Below, one piece after another: positions 10,091-22,119 of a stretch of DNA of 64,000 bases. The notes below the pieces were generated by a model. The model was not told the origin of the DNA. It searched no databases and was given only the letters and a program-made list of their open reading frames with translations. The translations under genes were made by a program, and so were the position numbers. Location of the stretch: contig NC_049905.1 of assembly GCF_001411555.2 (NCBI RefSeq), positions 20,512,097-20,576,096 of the forward strand, written 5' to 3'. Position 1 is the first letter of the stretch; each line of letters opens with the position of its first letter. The DNA is from Juglans regia (Eukaryota; Streptophyta; Magnoliopsida; Fagales; Juglandaceae).

Positions 10091-13000
10091 ATGGAGATAG
10101 AAATTCCTGCTAGTAGTCGAAGTGGTGGTGCTGGTGATGCTGAGAAGTTGTTATGGACTAGAGGAGCTGAAAGGGGGACCTACTTGGTGTGGCAGGATCT
10201 GACGGTGGTGCTGCCCAACTTCGGTGATAAACCGACCAAGAGGCTGCTTCATGGCCTCAGTGGGTATGCTGAGCCTGGTAGAATCGTGGCTATAATGGGT
10301 CCCTCTGGCTCTGGGAAATCCACACTCCTTGATGCATTAGCAGGTCCGTCACTCTCTCTCTCTCTCTCTTTCTCCAAACATTTTAGCTAGAGATGGTATT
10401 GTGGTACAATGATGAATGTGGGGGCAACGATACATTAGAGTACCTTTTTCCTTTCTCAGGAATTGTAGGTATGTTTTCATTCCCACTCTTTGGGATAAGT
10501 TAGATTTTCTCTTTTTTTGGGTGAGTAATGAATACATGATTTGGAGTTCCTTTTTACTGGGTTTCGTTCCCTAGTTTTCATTATGTGAATAGCCATGCAG
10601 TCCTGGAATCAGAAACTCCAAAAACCCCAATTTCATTAAGTCCAGGTTTATGTATTGCTTGGTGTCAGCATGCATTCTATAATTAATTAAGAATAAATAT
10701 AGATAGAAATCATTATTGTGAGTAGTGATATCATTTAGATCACACATCTTTTTAAATGAATATTGAAAATAATCAACTAGAAATAGTCACGCAGTGAGTG
10801 TAAAGTATGCACTATTTTTTTTTTTATAAGTAAAGTAAAGTATATACTGTTATAATAACTTCTCTCTAACATTACTCATTAATTAAAGATTCACTTTCTT
10901 GGCGATTTGTGGAGCATAAGAATGACATCCTTTTGTGTTCTAATAAGAAAATTGCAAAGCAGTAAAAAACACCAATTAGGTTGTTGGAAAAAGTGGTTTT
11001 TCTTTTTAAATTTTTTTATGGTGTGGAACCTTATTAAGTAATGACTCTCGTTTGTTTTTAGAGATGAAATGAGATTAAAGTTAAAAAGTTAAATAAAGTA
11101 TTATTAAAATATATTTTTTAATATTATTTTTATTTTAAAATTTAAAAAAGTTAAATTACTTATTTTGTTTTGTATTAAAATTTGAAAAAATTATAATAAT
11201 TAGATGAAATAAAATGAGATATTTTCTGAGAACAGACTTCGTTTGGAACCAAAAATCCTCTCAACTCATCTCAACTCATCATTACAACTTTTTCAAATCT
11301 CAATACAAAATATAATAAACAATTCAACTTTTTCAAATCCCAAAATAATAATAATACTAATAAATAATATTCTAATAATATTTTATTATCTCAACTCAAC
11401 TCAACTCAACTCACTTCAACATCCAAACGCAACCTAAACCTAAGTTTCCTGGAATGGATACACGAATTCACTTTCCAAAACCGTGTATCAGATAATTCAG
11501 GAAACTTCTATAGTGAAATCAATATCAGGATGTCTAAGCTACACCCTAACTGATGGAAAAAATATATAATGAAATTATATTTATAATTTTAAAATATACA
11601 GTTTCTTATATTTTCTTTAAAAAAAAAAAATTTAAAATTCATATAAAAAAATATTTTTTTTAACAGTGATTCTCACGTTTTTTTTTTTCAAATGGAGAAT
11701 GCATAAACTCTAAAATTATACATAGCATTCCCTTTTTACGCAACTTTAACACAATTAGCATTTAAAATATAATTTTTTAGTTCTTGAGAACTGATGGTTT
11801 TTTTATCTGGTCTCGATAAATGATTTATTTATTTATTTAGTGGTGAAGAAAATATTTTTTAATAATATAATAAATTTTATTTTATGAAAAATATTATTTA
11901 AAAGTATAAAAAAATAATGAATAAATAAATAAAATAGATTTTTTCTTTTATCCTTATCGGGACCCGTCTCGTGCGGGTGGGTGTAGCACTGCTGGAGAGA
12001 GTTTATTTGAGATGGACAGCTGGGAGGAAAAGTTTACTCACAGTACTGATTTTATAGCTCTTGGCCCATCGGGGGGACCATTACACGCCTACTTGATTGT
12101 CAGTCTGGCTTTTTGGTATTAGTTAGCCCATTCCTTGTCAGTCTCAGCTCATTCGGATTTTTATTCTCTTTACTCTTATTTTTCAAATAAATGATTAATT
12201 TTTATTATATGATAAATGATAATTATAATCATGAGTATATAAATATTATGTAATTATTTTTAAAAAAATAAATAAATATAAAATTCGTATGAAAAAAAAA
12301 TTAATTTTTAATAATAAATTCTACTTTTTTTCAAAATGACTACACGATATTTGTGTACTCCACGACTGTATCAAACATTACTTTTTGTTACATATTTCAC
12401 CTCAATTGCTCAACGTTGATGCGGTTCTATTAAATTTATTTATTTTGAAATAAAAATTCCAACACTCGAAGAAGCATAGTGCATGTTGATCACGAGGTTT
12501 TGACCAAATCAGATCGGCCTAGTTTGGGTGGTGAGGTATTTCAACTATTCAGAAAATATCTCATTATTATTTATTATTTTATTATTATTATTTAATATTT
12601 TATTATTATTTATAAAATATTTGAGAATACCTTATTACCCAAAAAAGAAGAAAAAAAAATTTTGAGGTCGTCGAAGTGAAGTTTAAAACAAAAAATATGT
12701 AGACATATTTCCCTAGCTATCTTTATTTTATCTTCTCTTTCGTTTACAAAACAAATATTAAAGTAGGGGTTGAATTAGGAATTGGTTTTTGATGGACTTG
12801 GACTAATATTGTAGTTGTCAACTTTCCTAGTCTTTTGTACATATTATTTTTCTCAATATGAATAGTAATAATTTATCTTAAGATGTAAGTAAACATATAA
12901 GATGCAAGGGAAAAAAAAAAAAATCAATGTCTTCATGAACCTAGGGATGTTTGATGTGTGGCAATGGTATTGAAAGATAATGAGATAAACTATAGGTACT

Positions 13001-16000
13001 TCCATATGTGGGTGTGATAAAGGAATAGAGAGAAAATGGTGGAGATCAAAACTTAGGTTGAAGGGATTGATGGAGGAAGGGAGAAACGTGAATTGGTTTA
13101 GAGAAATTTTTTTTTTTTTTAATTTTAACAGAAATTTATTTACAAAATTTTAATTTTGTTACATCCATTTCTAGCTTCTTTTGTATACTTTGTACTTGAC
13201 TACAACTATTTACTTTTTCTAATAAAATTTGTTTTTACTTATAAAAAATTAATTTTATTGCTAGGTATTATGGGCTTTTTTTAACTTCTTTTCTTAAGGG
13301 TTAGGGGGTTTGATGATATTTTTTCGAGGTTTAGGATGAGATTTTTTTAAAGCTTTTTTGGGGAGCTAGGAGAGAATTTTGGGTCCGGGTGGTTATTTCA
13401 GAATTTTTTGGAGGATCCAATACATTTTTAGGACTTCTCTCAGGGTTATGCCCCCCCTCCTCTGATTTTGACACAAACCGGAAAATATAATACTGTAGTC
13501 ATTTTTTTTCCCTTACTATGAACCAAATGTGGTGCAAAGGAATGTGGGAAAGCATGAATTTAGATACTACTTTGCTACATACATTTTTAAACTAAAAAAA
13601 ACTTGATCTTGATACAGGTAGACTCTCAAGAAATGTTGTCATGACCGGAAATATTCTTTTCAATGGAAAGAAGAGGAGACTAGACAATGGTGCTGTTGTA
13701 AGTATCATGTTATCTGCCGCTGAATTGATTTATGAATATTGCTTTCATCTGTCCAAATGATTTCTTATGTTGTCAATCTGGATATAGTGCTAAAGGCCAC
13801 CCATTTTCATCAAGTAGGACTGTGTCCTACATCACAAATAGTTAACTGACTGATAGGACTAACACAGTCCAGTAGTTCTCTTGAAAATTTTTCTGGGTAC
13901 AAATTGTGTTCCACAGAAACCCTACAAGTGATTGGACTGGCAAGAATTGCCAAAAGTACCACGATTGCCTCGAGTATACTTCTAGGATGATGAAGTATCT
14001 TCCCTGAAGTTGCTTGCATTTGCCCATTACTGTTAGAAAACCAAATATTGTAGTAATTAAATCATGTTCCAATCCTCAACTACAATCAATGAAATACTAA
14101 CGTTCCTAGTTTCTTTGAATATTGCAGATTATTTGGAACATAAATATGATTTTTTTTTAAAACCTCAAACTCAAAATGATATATTACATCCACATTCTTA
14201 AATTAAATTGCTGCAAAATGAATGCAATAGTCATCTGGCTGACAATTTTGTCTCCTATACTCTGCAATAAAGGTGATTTTCTTTTGATTTAATGAACTAT
14301 TTTATGTGCAAATTTCAGGCTTATGTGACTCAAGAGGATGTGTTGTTAGGAACGCTCACTGTCAGGGAAACTATAACTTACTCAGCACATTTGAGGCTTC
14401 CAGCTAAAATGACTAAAGAAGAAGTCAGTAGCATCGTGGATGGAACAATCATAGAAATGGGTCTCCACGATTGTGCGGATAGATTGATTGGCAACTGGCA
14501 CTTGAGAGGTATAAGTGGTGGGGAGAAGAAAAGACTAAGCATTGCACTTGAAATCCTCACACGTCCTTGTTTATTGTTTCTTGATGAACCTACCAGTGGC
14601 CTTGATAGTGCCTCAGCTTTCTTTGTGGTTCAAACTCTTAGAAATGTTGCTCGTGATGGAAGGACTGTTATATCTTCGATTCACCAGCCAAGTAGCGAAG
14701 TCTTTGCACTTTTTGATGACCTCTTCTTACTGTCAAGTGGTGAGACTGTGTATTTTGGGGAAGCAAAGATGGCAACAGAGGTATAATAGTATATATCTAA
14801 CTTCACAAGCATAGTGCTGTGTACCTGGATGTTCCTTTTACGTTTAATAATTAAGATAGTTCCACTCATAACAGATTTAATTTAGTTCCAACTTAATGAT
14901 GAGAACTTCTAGATTGTAATCTAATAGGTTGCACGCTTTTTTTTCAGTTCTTTGCTGAAGCAGGGTTTCCATGTCCAAGTAGAAGGAATCCTTCTGATCA
15001 CTTCCTACGTTGTGTCAATTCAGATTTTGACATTGTAACTGCCACGTTGAAAGGATCTCAAAGACTACGCGTACGTATGAGTTTCAACCAAATGATTTTT
15101 GTGGTATCTGGTAGCTTCTTTATATATTGCCACGGCTGTGTTTAATGTGAAGATGCAGTAACAAATGCCTTTTGATGTCCAACCTAGCCAACCTTCAAAC
15201 TGTCAATCTATCATCTCACTTCGAATAGTGGAGCCCTGAGATTTCATCCTCTCTAGAATTGAGCAGCAGGAAAAATCCGTCTTCTTGGAAATAATGTTGT
15301 GCTCAGATTACATAAAAATCCTGGATTAATACAAAGTAAAAAGCATCTTCCATAATCTATCAGTTTTACCTTGGCATTGCCTTCAATCATGAGGTTCCCT
15401 GCAACAACATTATTGAAGGCAATGCCAAGGTAAAACTGATAGATTGTGTTGCCTCCCTATCACTGATCCAGAGAGTCCATCCAGCTTAGAGTCAAAATTA
15501 ATTCCATATTCCCAATAGCAGCTTTTACTTCTGCATTTATTTTTAAAATAGTAAATTTATTTCAATTTAGAAAAATCTCTCTTGTTTTGATGTTGTTGGT
15601 CAACCAAACTAGATGCAGGTTGGGAATACAGTTACATTCTGCAACCAATACTTTGGTTGAAGGCATTGTTAGAATTATACCGATGTATAAAATCCCCCTT
15701 AGAACCTACATTGTCCTACATTTTCTTTTTCATTTTCTTCTGTTTTTTATTCCACACTACATGTTTTAAGTAGGAACTTTCATTCTCATGGTTTCTAGTA
15801 ATGGTTTGTTATTATAGGATATCCAAACTTCATCAGATCCTTTCATGAATTTGGCTACATCAGAGATCAAAGCAATGCTTGTTGAGAGATACAGGCGCTC
15901 ACAGTATGCAAAAAGGGCAAGAAATAGGGTTCAAGAAATATCAACCACTGTAAGCATCTAACCTTAATTGCCAATTTGGATATGAACTTCAATTCCTAAT

Positions 16001-17723
16001 GTTGAGGTCTGCATGCTGCATATTGAGATCCACACAACACAATTTCACCAGAACATGCTAAAAGCAACTGTTACTAATACGTTTGATATGTTACCATTAA
16101 CAATTATAGAGTGATGTCAGATGTGTTTTTTAACAATGTGCTCATGAAAAATATGAATGAGATTTATGTTTGCAGGATGGACTTGCACTGGAAACAAAAA
16201 TGGCAAGTCAAACAAATTGGTGGAAGCAACTTTTAACATTGACACGGAGATCAAGTGTTAACATGTCTAGAGATGTGGGATATTACTGGTTGAGGATAAT
16301 AATCTATATAGTTGTATCGATATGTGTTGGTACTATCTATTTTGATATTGGCTATAGCTACACATCAATCTTGGCCAGAGGAGCCTGTGGGGGATTTGTA
16401 ACAGGGTTTATGACATTTATGTCAATTGGCGGCTTTCCATCCTTCATTGAAGAGATGAAGGTAATGAAGTTTCATCCTTAAAATGATACAGGGTTATAGA
16501 GAAAATATCTTTCGAGGTCTTTTCATCCTCTCATTTTAGGCTCATAAGTTTTTCGTTTTTCTGACTCAGGTTTTTAATCGAGAAAGGCTTAACGGGTATT
16601 ATGGAGTAACATTGTTTATTCTATCCAACTTCCTTTCTTCGTTCCCTTTCTTGGTTGCTATTGCACTTTCTACTGGGACTATCACATACTACATGGTGAA
16701 ATTTCGACCAGGATTTTCTCATTACATCTACTACTCTCTTAATATATATATCTCCATTTCCGTTATAGAGAGCCTCATGATGGTTGTAGCTTCTTTGGTT
16801 CCAAATTTCCTGATGGGCATTATTACAGGAGCAGGAATTATTGTAAGAACGTATACTTAGCCTTTGAAAAGCTCCTATTTCTTTTTTGTTTTGATTTTCA
16901 TCAATAGATTTAAGCATACCATTCTTGTCATCATCATCATCTTTATTGGTTATTTTATGCAGGGAATCTTCATGATGACCTCTGGTTTCTTCCGCTTGCT
17001 GTCTGATCTTCCCAAGCCATTCTGGCGGTACCCAATTTCCTATCTCAGTTATGGCTCATGGGGCCTACAGGTAATTCTTAATTAAAATAAACTTTGCATA
17101 ACTTGGTCACTGCTAATGCTGTCATAAACATAGCAGCTGGGACAGGTTTACTTGTGATAAAAAAAAAATATATATATATATACATTTCAGACCTCCCAAA
17201 AGTTTCCTGAGAAATACCAAGTGTCTGTCAAACTGACTACTTCAAGCAAAATAGCATTGACTATATCTCATCATACTGGACATAAAATATATAACAGGGT
17301 AAGTCATCTTATTATAAATAGTCAAACTTCCACAAGGCTGATAAACGATCGGAATTGGATATCCAGGGAGCCTACAAGAATGACTTGATTGGGCTCGAAT
17401 TTGATCCTTTAATACCTGGTGACCCAAAACTGAAGGGCGAGGAAGTTATCAAACAAATGTATCGCATGCCGATAGGTCATTCGAAGTGGTGGGACTTGGC
17501 TGCTCTAGTGCTGCTGCTTATATTTTACCGGATGGTTTTCTTCTTGGTTATCAAGCTCAAGGAGAGAGCTTCACCATTTTTTCAGCTACTTTATGCCAAG
17601 AGAGCCATACAGCATCTTGATAAGAGGCCATCATTCAGAAAAACACCGTCTATCACTTCGAAGAGGCACCAACCTCTCCGCTCACTGTCTTCTCAAGAGG
17701 GTCTTAATTCTCCTCTTCAGTAG
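10091..17723 (+). CDS. ABCG15: ABCG half-transporter, ABCG12/13/15 clade (copy 1)
   Basis: A plasma-membrane half-size ABC transporter with its nucleotide-binding domain first and the membrane domain second; it works as a dimer. Clade members in Arabidopsis export cuticular lipids, but the substrate here is inference. Exons: 10091-10343, 13618-13697, 14319-14780, 14948-15070, 15818-15949, 16176-16460, 16570-16842, 16963-17070 and 17367-17723. All are GT-AG with consistent phases, giving 690 aa. Walker A GPSGSGKS is at residues 70-77, signature SGGEKKR at 177-183, Walker B LLFLDE at 196-201 and the switch His in SSIHQPSSE at 233. Exons 6-9 encode hydrophobic membrane segments ([19 protein letters not shown] and others). 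The end [11 protein letters not shown] matches ABCG15-type proteins. The start at 10091 (MEIE) matches the family; 10037 does not. Intron 1 is 3.3 kb and full of MITEs. The gene looks intact. Confidence 0.94.
10352..10371. repeat. CT microsatellite just after the exon 1 donor (copy 1)
   Basis: A (CT)n tract begins eight bases after the 5' splice site of intron 1. The second ABCG gene has a CT tract at the same place (31350-31378). Confidence 0.85.
11047..11432. mobile_element. Two adjacent family A MITE copies in intron 1
   Basis: The left copy (about 11047-11235, CTCGTTTGTTTTTAGAGATG onward) and the right copy (about 11238-11432, ending CAACATCCAAACGCAACC) are related and lie in opposite orientations. 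They share the interior tracts described for 2843-3044. The right copy has runs of TCAACTCATC and (CAACT)n. Neither codes for anything. Confidence 0.55.
12185..12395. mobile_element. MITE-like repeat, family B (copy 2) in ABCG intron 1
   Basis: Diverged relative of 2235-2430. It shares AAATAAATATAAAATTCGTATG, an A/T tract with TTAATTTTTAATA, and CACGATATTTGTG followed by CACGACTGTAT. It lies in the large first intron, and the ends are approximate. Confidence 0.55.
13165..13248 (+). mobile_element. LINE 3' tail fragment in ABCG intron 1
   Basis: Short plus-strand stretch CTTTTGTATACTTTGTACTT, then AATAAAATTTG, then TTTTTACTTATAAAAAA. It matches the 3' ends seen in the other LINE copies here (for example near 42340-42403 and 46200-46265). 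It is a heavily 5'-truncated insertion. Confidence 0.5.
15354..15445. repeat. Perfect 34-bp inverted repeat with a 24-nt loop (ABCG intron 4)
   Basis: Arms 15354-15387 and 15412-15445 are exact reverse complements, separated by 24 bases. It lies in the intron between exons 4 and 5 of the first ABCG gene, is not AT-rich, and is not part of a repeat family seen elsewhere in the window. A transcript would fold into a strong hairpin. The right arm and the bases after it read open for some codons (GNAKVKLID), so it could be a captured gene fragment in inverted duplication. Confidence 0.8.
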
Positions 17724-19290
17724 AAGAACATTATTAACTTAACTTTGGCTTACAAGCTACATATCTAAAGCGCACATTTGGATATTTATGCCAATTGTTT
17801 AGTATCTGCGCAAGGATAAACAGATGCAGACAGCATTACAGTTTCTATTGAGTTTTATTTATAGAAATTGTTTGGTATTCTTTCTGATTCAGATAAGAAA
17901 TATCAGCATCATTCATAAGTGTTGTTTTTTTTTTTTGTTCTTGTTTTCCTGATTTGTATTTATTGTATGTCATAAACTCAATATACTGCAGCACTTGATG
18001 TTTCTCTTATGAACTATTTGAATTATACTGAGAAGGCTCACTCAATGAATACATATATGGTGCCTGTAACAACTTATTAGAAGCCGGGGACAAACTACCT
18101 CTCAGAACCGATCACGTTCCCTCTTCATTTTTCCCCTTCTTCATCCATCCCCTTTGAAGAAATTCATGGACCTAACTCATTTCATAAAACCGGTTCTGCA
18201 AGAGAAGATTGTTCATTCCTTATAAACATGCCTAAGACCTTATCCACAGACAATGTGAGATTATTCCTCAACACCCTTGAACTCTTAATTTTCTTTAGCT
18301 TTCCTCCTTTTCTTCAAAACATTGGAAGTCTGCAGTCAGTTGTAGGTATGTGAAACTTTCAAGCAGCCAATATCTAGTTTGTTGTTAGCCATGTAGGCAT
18401 ACATCTCCTTGTACATTATACTATTTCAACTTGGTTAATTATTTCTGTAATTAGTATCCTTGTTTTAGCTTTTACAAGAGCTTAGTTTGGGAATTCGTTC
18501 CTGGCACGCATGACAGCATGTATCACCTAGTTTCTTTTGATTTCGGCCTACTCCTATCCTCCACCTCCTTCCATCATAGATTATAGCTTCTCCTTCCCTT
18601 TTCCAGTTTTTTCTTTCATTTTTAGATTTTTTTTCTTACATTTTCCTACCTACCTCTATTTGAGACTGCAAAGGACGCAGAATTGAAGATCTTCAACAAT
18701 TCTCCCAACACAATCAGACAAAATATATATACACTTCTTCTACTAATGGATTATTCCAACAATTGCCACCATAACACTACCTATAAATTATTTGATACCG
18801 TTTTGTAGTTATTTTTCACATTGCATATATTATCTTGGGGTATTTGTTGGGGCCTTTGGTCTCCTACGGTATATTTCTCCTTTTGTTAATAATTTTATTT
18901 TTCCTCAAAAAAAGAAAAAGAAAGAAGAAGCATGAAAAAGGTAAGAGAATGAGAAGCATGAAAAAGGTGAGCACCAACCTAGTTGGAGTCGGAATCCCTT
19001 AAATCCGACTCCAACTCCAACTTTGTCAGAGTTTGAATCCAAACTCCGATTCCAACTTGTGTAGGCTCTGATTTGACTCTGGATTTGTCTTTCTTTCTTT
19101 TTTTTTGACTTTTTTTTTAACTTCATATATAGCCTATTCTTAAAACAAGATTTTTTTGTGGGCTTTGAAATTTCTATACTTATTTATAATTTATTTTTGA
19201 GTTCTTCTATATAGCATCTACTATAGTGGTGCACACAATGCACACACTACGTGGATGCATGTGGTCCATTTGTTTTTTTTTGCAAAACCC
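17724..19290. other. 3' flank of ABCG copy 1 and spacer
   Basis: The 3' untranslated region of the ABCG gene is expected in the first few hundred bases, but I cannot fix the poly(A) site. Bases 18000-18900 hold no gene I can support. A possible LINE-tail-like stretch (TTAATAATTTTATTTTTCCTC then A-rich) is at 18885-18930. Bases 18970-19085 contain repeated TCCGACTCCAACTCC-type units, inverted relative to those at 6550-6640. Confidence 0.45.
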
Positions 19291-19294
19291 ACAA

Positions 19295-19612
19295 ACGGCT
19301 ACCACTCTCTCTCTCTTCCTCTCTCTCTCATCATCTCTCCAGCGTCTCTCTCATCAACTCTTTCTCTCGTCAGCTCTTTCTCTCTCCTCGACTCTCTCTC
19401 TCATATCAGATCTCTCGCCAGCTCTCTCTCTCCTCGACTCTCTCTCATCCCTTATGCTCTCTCTCTCATCTCGGTCTCTCTCTCTCTCATCTCGGTCTCT
19501 CTCTCTCTCTCTCATCTCTGTCTCTCTCTCATTAGTAGCTCTCTCTCATTGGCTCTCTCTCTCTCATCTCTACTCTCTCTCTCATCATCTCTCTCATCTC
19601 TATATTATCAAT
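19295..19612. repeat. Long imperfect (CT/TC) microsatellite
   Basis: About 320 bases of near-pure pyrimidine built of CTCTCT runs interrupted by TCATCTC, TCGTCAG and TCATCTCGGTCTC units. Three overlapping open frames rich in Ser and Leu come from the repeat and are not genes. Confidence 0.9.
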
Positions 19613-19679
19613 GGCTGCTCGTGTGACACGTAATGTGTACAATTTGGATGCAGCAAAACAGTGGCTGCCACCAAGACTT

Positions 19680-20905
19680 TTTCTTTATTTTTATACTAAA
19701 CTTATTTCTTGTGTCTAATTACATATTATTATACTTAGTAAATTAGTATTATGTGTTATTAATTTATTATACTAGACTTTTTAGTTATTTCATACTAGTT
19801 TTTAATTTATTTGTATACTAGACTTATACTATATATAGTGTCTAATTACATGTTATTATATTTTAGTTAATTAATATTGTGTGCTATTAACTTATTATAC
19901 TAGACTTATTTCAATACTAGTGCCTAACTTATTTTTATACTTGATTATGTCTGGACGTAATACGATGATGTTTACATGTACTACATTATTATTAGTCTAT
20001 TTATATTATAGTATAAGTATATTAGCTGCCTACCTACCTGCAACAAGACCTCAAAGGTGTAAATTGTCTGAGGTAGTGGCAACTTGGTATGTGGAAGGAT
20101 CATCACATCCAGATGTTAGCTCTCAATCAGGTAGGGTTTATGACTTCAATAGAGACTTTTTATAATAGTTAGTAGGCATGCAACCCGACCACCATTTTTC
20201 AATTTTGGGCCCCACCCGACCCGCAACGCTTGTAGAAGCACTCGAACCCAATCCGACCTAACCCGTCGGGTCGGGTCTCTCTATATCGCTCTTTGGTAAT
20301 CTATGGGTAACAAAGTTGACTACGACGACGATCTTGAAATGACCAAGATGTGTCTTAAAGAACTAGGCTTGCTTATCAAGAGCAAGAAAAAGCAACGTAG
20401 GGTGATCGAAGACGCATCCATGAATGACACCTAACAGAATAAACCATTTTCATGGCAAAAAGAAACAAAAAAATCCATCAATCCATCAACACTTGAAAAG
20501 AGAGACGAACCGAGTGAAAGTGTGTAGATCTGGGGCAGATGGAGAAGAACCAAGTGAGAGTGTGCAGATCTGGATGGCGACGACGAATGGAGAGGGCCGA
20601 CGAGTCTTTGCTGCTGGGTGTGTACAGAGAGGTGGTTGCCTTCCTCTTAGATGAATGGAGAAGATGACTGAATGAAGAGAAGCTTCATGATGATGAAGAC
20701 AAAGAGCTAATATTGCGTTTTACTTTGGGCGGCTAGGGTTGGAGATCTGAAATGGTTTTATATATGGACGGATTCAACTTCAAGATATAAACCCGTTAAC
20801 TAGTTGGGTTGCAAACCGATCAAATAATAACCCGTCAAATTCGGGTCGGTCCACTTTAAACGGACCTATCGGGTTTACGGATTTTTTGCACAGGCCTAAT
20901 AATTA
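19680..20905. repeat. Dispersed repeat related to 5866-6712
   Basis: Bases 19690-20030 are an AT-rich tract with repeated TACTAGACTTAT and TGTCTAATTACATGTTATTATA-like units, shared with 6225-6420. Bases 20180-20290 and 20770-20900 contain CCCGACC/GTCGGGTCGGGT units and end GCACAGGCCTAATAATTATA, matching the GCAGGCCTAATA edge at 6210. Between them (20290-20760) is lower-AT sequence with short open frames that I do not recognise. Confidence 0.45.
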
Positions 20906-21793
20906 TAGCTTATGCTAGTATAATATTGAATTTAACTATATAAATTATAATTATATAACTATACTAGTATATATATGATCAATATTGTAAGGTTCATATC
21001 TATTTATCTCGCACTTGAGATATATTCTAAAAATTATTTTTATGTGAACTTACAAAAAAAATCGGATTGTTGCAGTAATTAGTCGGACCAATTATATAGA
21101 TAGATCCTAACAACTTGGAAGAGAAGGTATCACTCATTACCATAGAAATATAAGTACGGCAGGCCTCACTTTCTAATTTCTTCCTTAATTAATTCCTTAT
21201 TTTTAGTGGAACATATTTTTTGTTTCTGAAATCAAGCCTGGATTTTTTTTTTGTTTCCAAAATATATTTTCAATTCCATGCTTAAACAACTTGAAAGATA
21301 GTAATGTCATTCACTCGTATTTGAGTTCTAAATGATCAGTTGGTTCATTTATTAAATAAATTATTCATAAATATAAAATTAGGATCGATTATTAAAAGAA
21401 GCAACTCATTTAGAACTCAAACTACTGGTATAATTATTTCGTATAAACTCATATAACTTTGTATTTATTCTATTTTATAGTTAAAGGAAATTAGTTATAC
21501 ATGTTAGATATAAAACATGTTTGAGTTTTCCGAATATAAACATAAAATAATATAAATACGAAATTGTACAAAGATATTAAGAAAAACTAAAAATTGTTTA
21601 GTCATAATTTGTAGATAAAGTTATATGATATAAACAATATATTTCTCAAAATTAAGTAGCTCATGAATAAGTTCATACTGATTATTCGAGTACTGCTATA
21701 GTCACAAAGGAATTATATAAAAGTAATTCTCACAAAATGACGTAATTTCATGTAATCCGTTAAATCTAATAATTTATTATAAAAGTAACTTTA
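20906..21793. other. AT-rich spacer
   Basis: No ORF, RNA gene or identifiable repeat family stands out in this stretch. Confidence 0.4.
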
Positions 21794-22119
21794 CAATCTA
21801 TTAAGGCATACCATGGATCTGCACAAATAGAGGAATTCACCTCTCAGTAATTCTGTTATACACGTCACCTACCCAACTATCAAGGCCAACCGAATGCTCT
21901 GGAATTATTGTCCTCTTGTAGAAGACTGACTCTCTTGCTTATAAATACTAGTGTAAATGATATAGGAAAGGAATGATAAAGTAGTATTTCAGAATTGATC
22001 TCCTCTATTTTCATTTCCCTTTTTGTCATTATGTCAAACACTTTACAAGCTTTATTATGGTATCAAGAGCCTAGAGGACTAACGTCCATATTTTTTTTCC
22101 CTTCTACAGAACCATGGAA

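Noticed and set aside
13810..14072. Minus-strand ORFs in ABCG copy 1 intron 2
   Set aside because: They lie wholly in an intron, are short, and have no recognisable motif.
19226..19633. Three overlapping ORFs of 94-135 aa rich in Ser and Leu
   Set aside because: They are made by the CT microsatellite, all frames are open, and no start context or homologue is recognisable.
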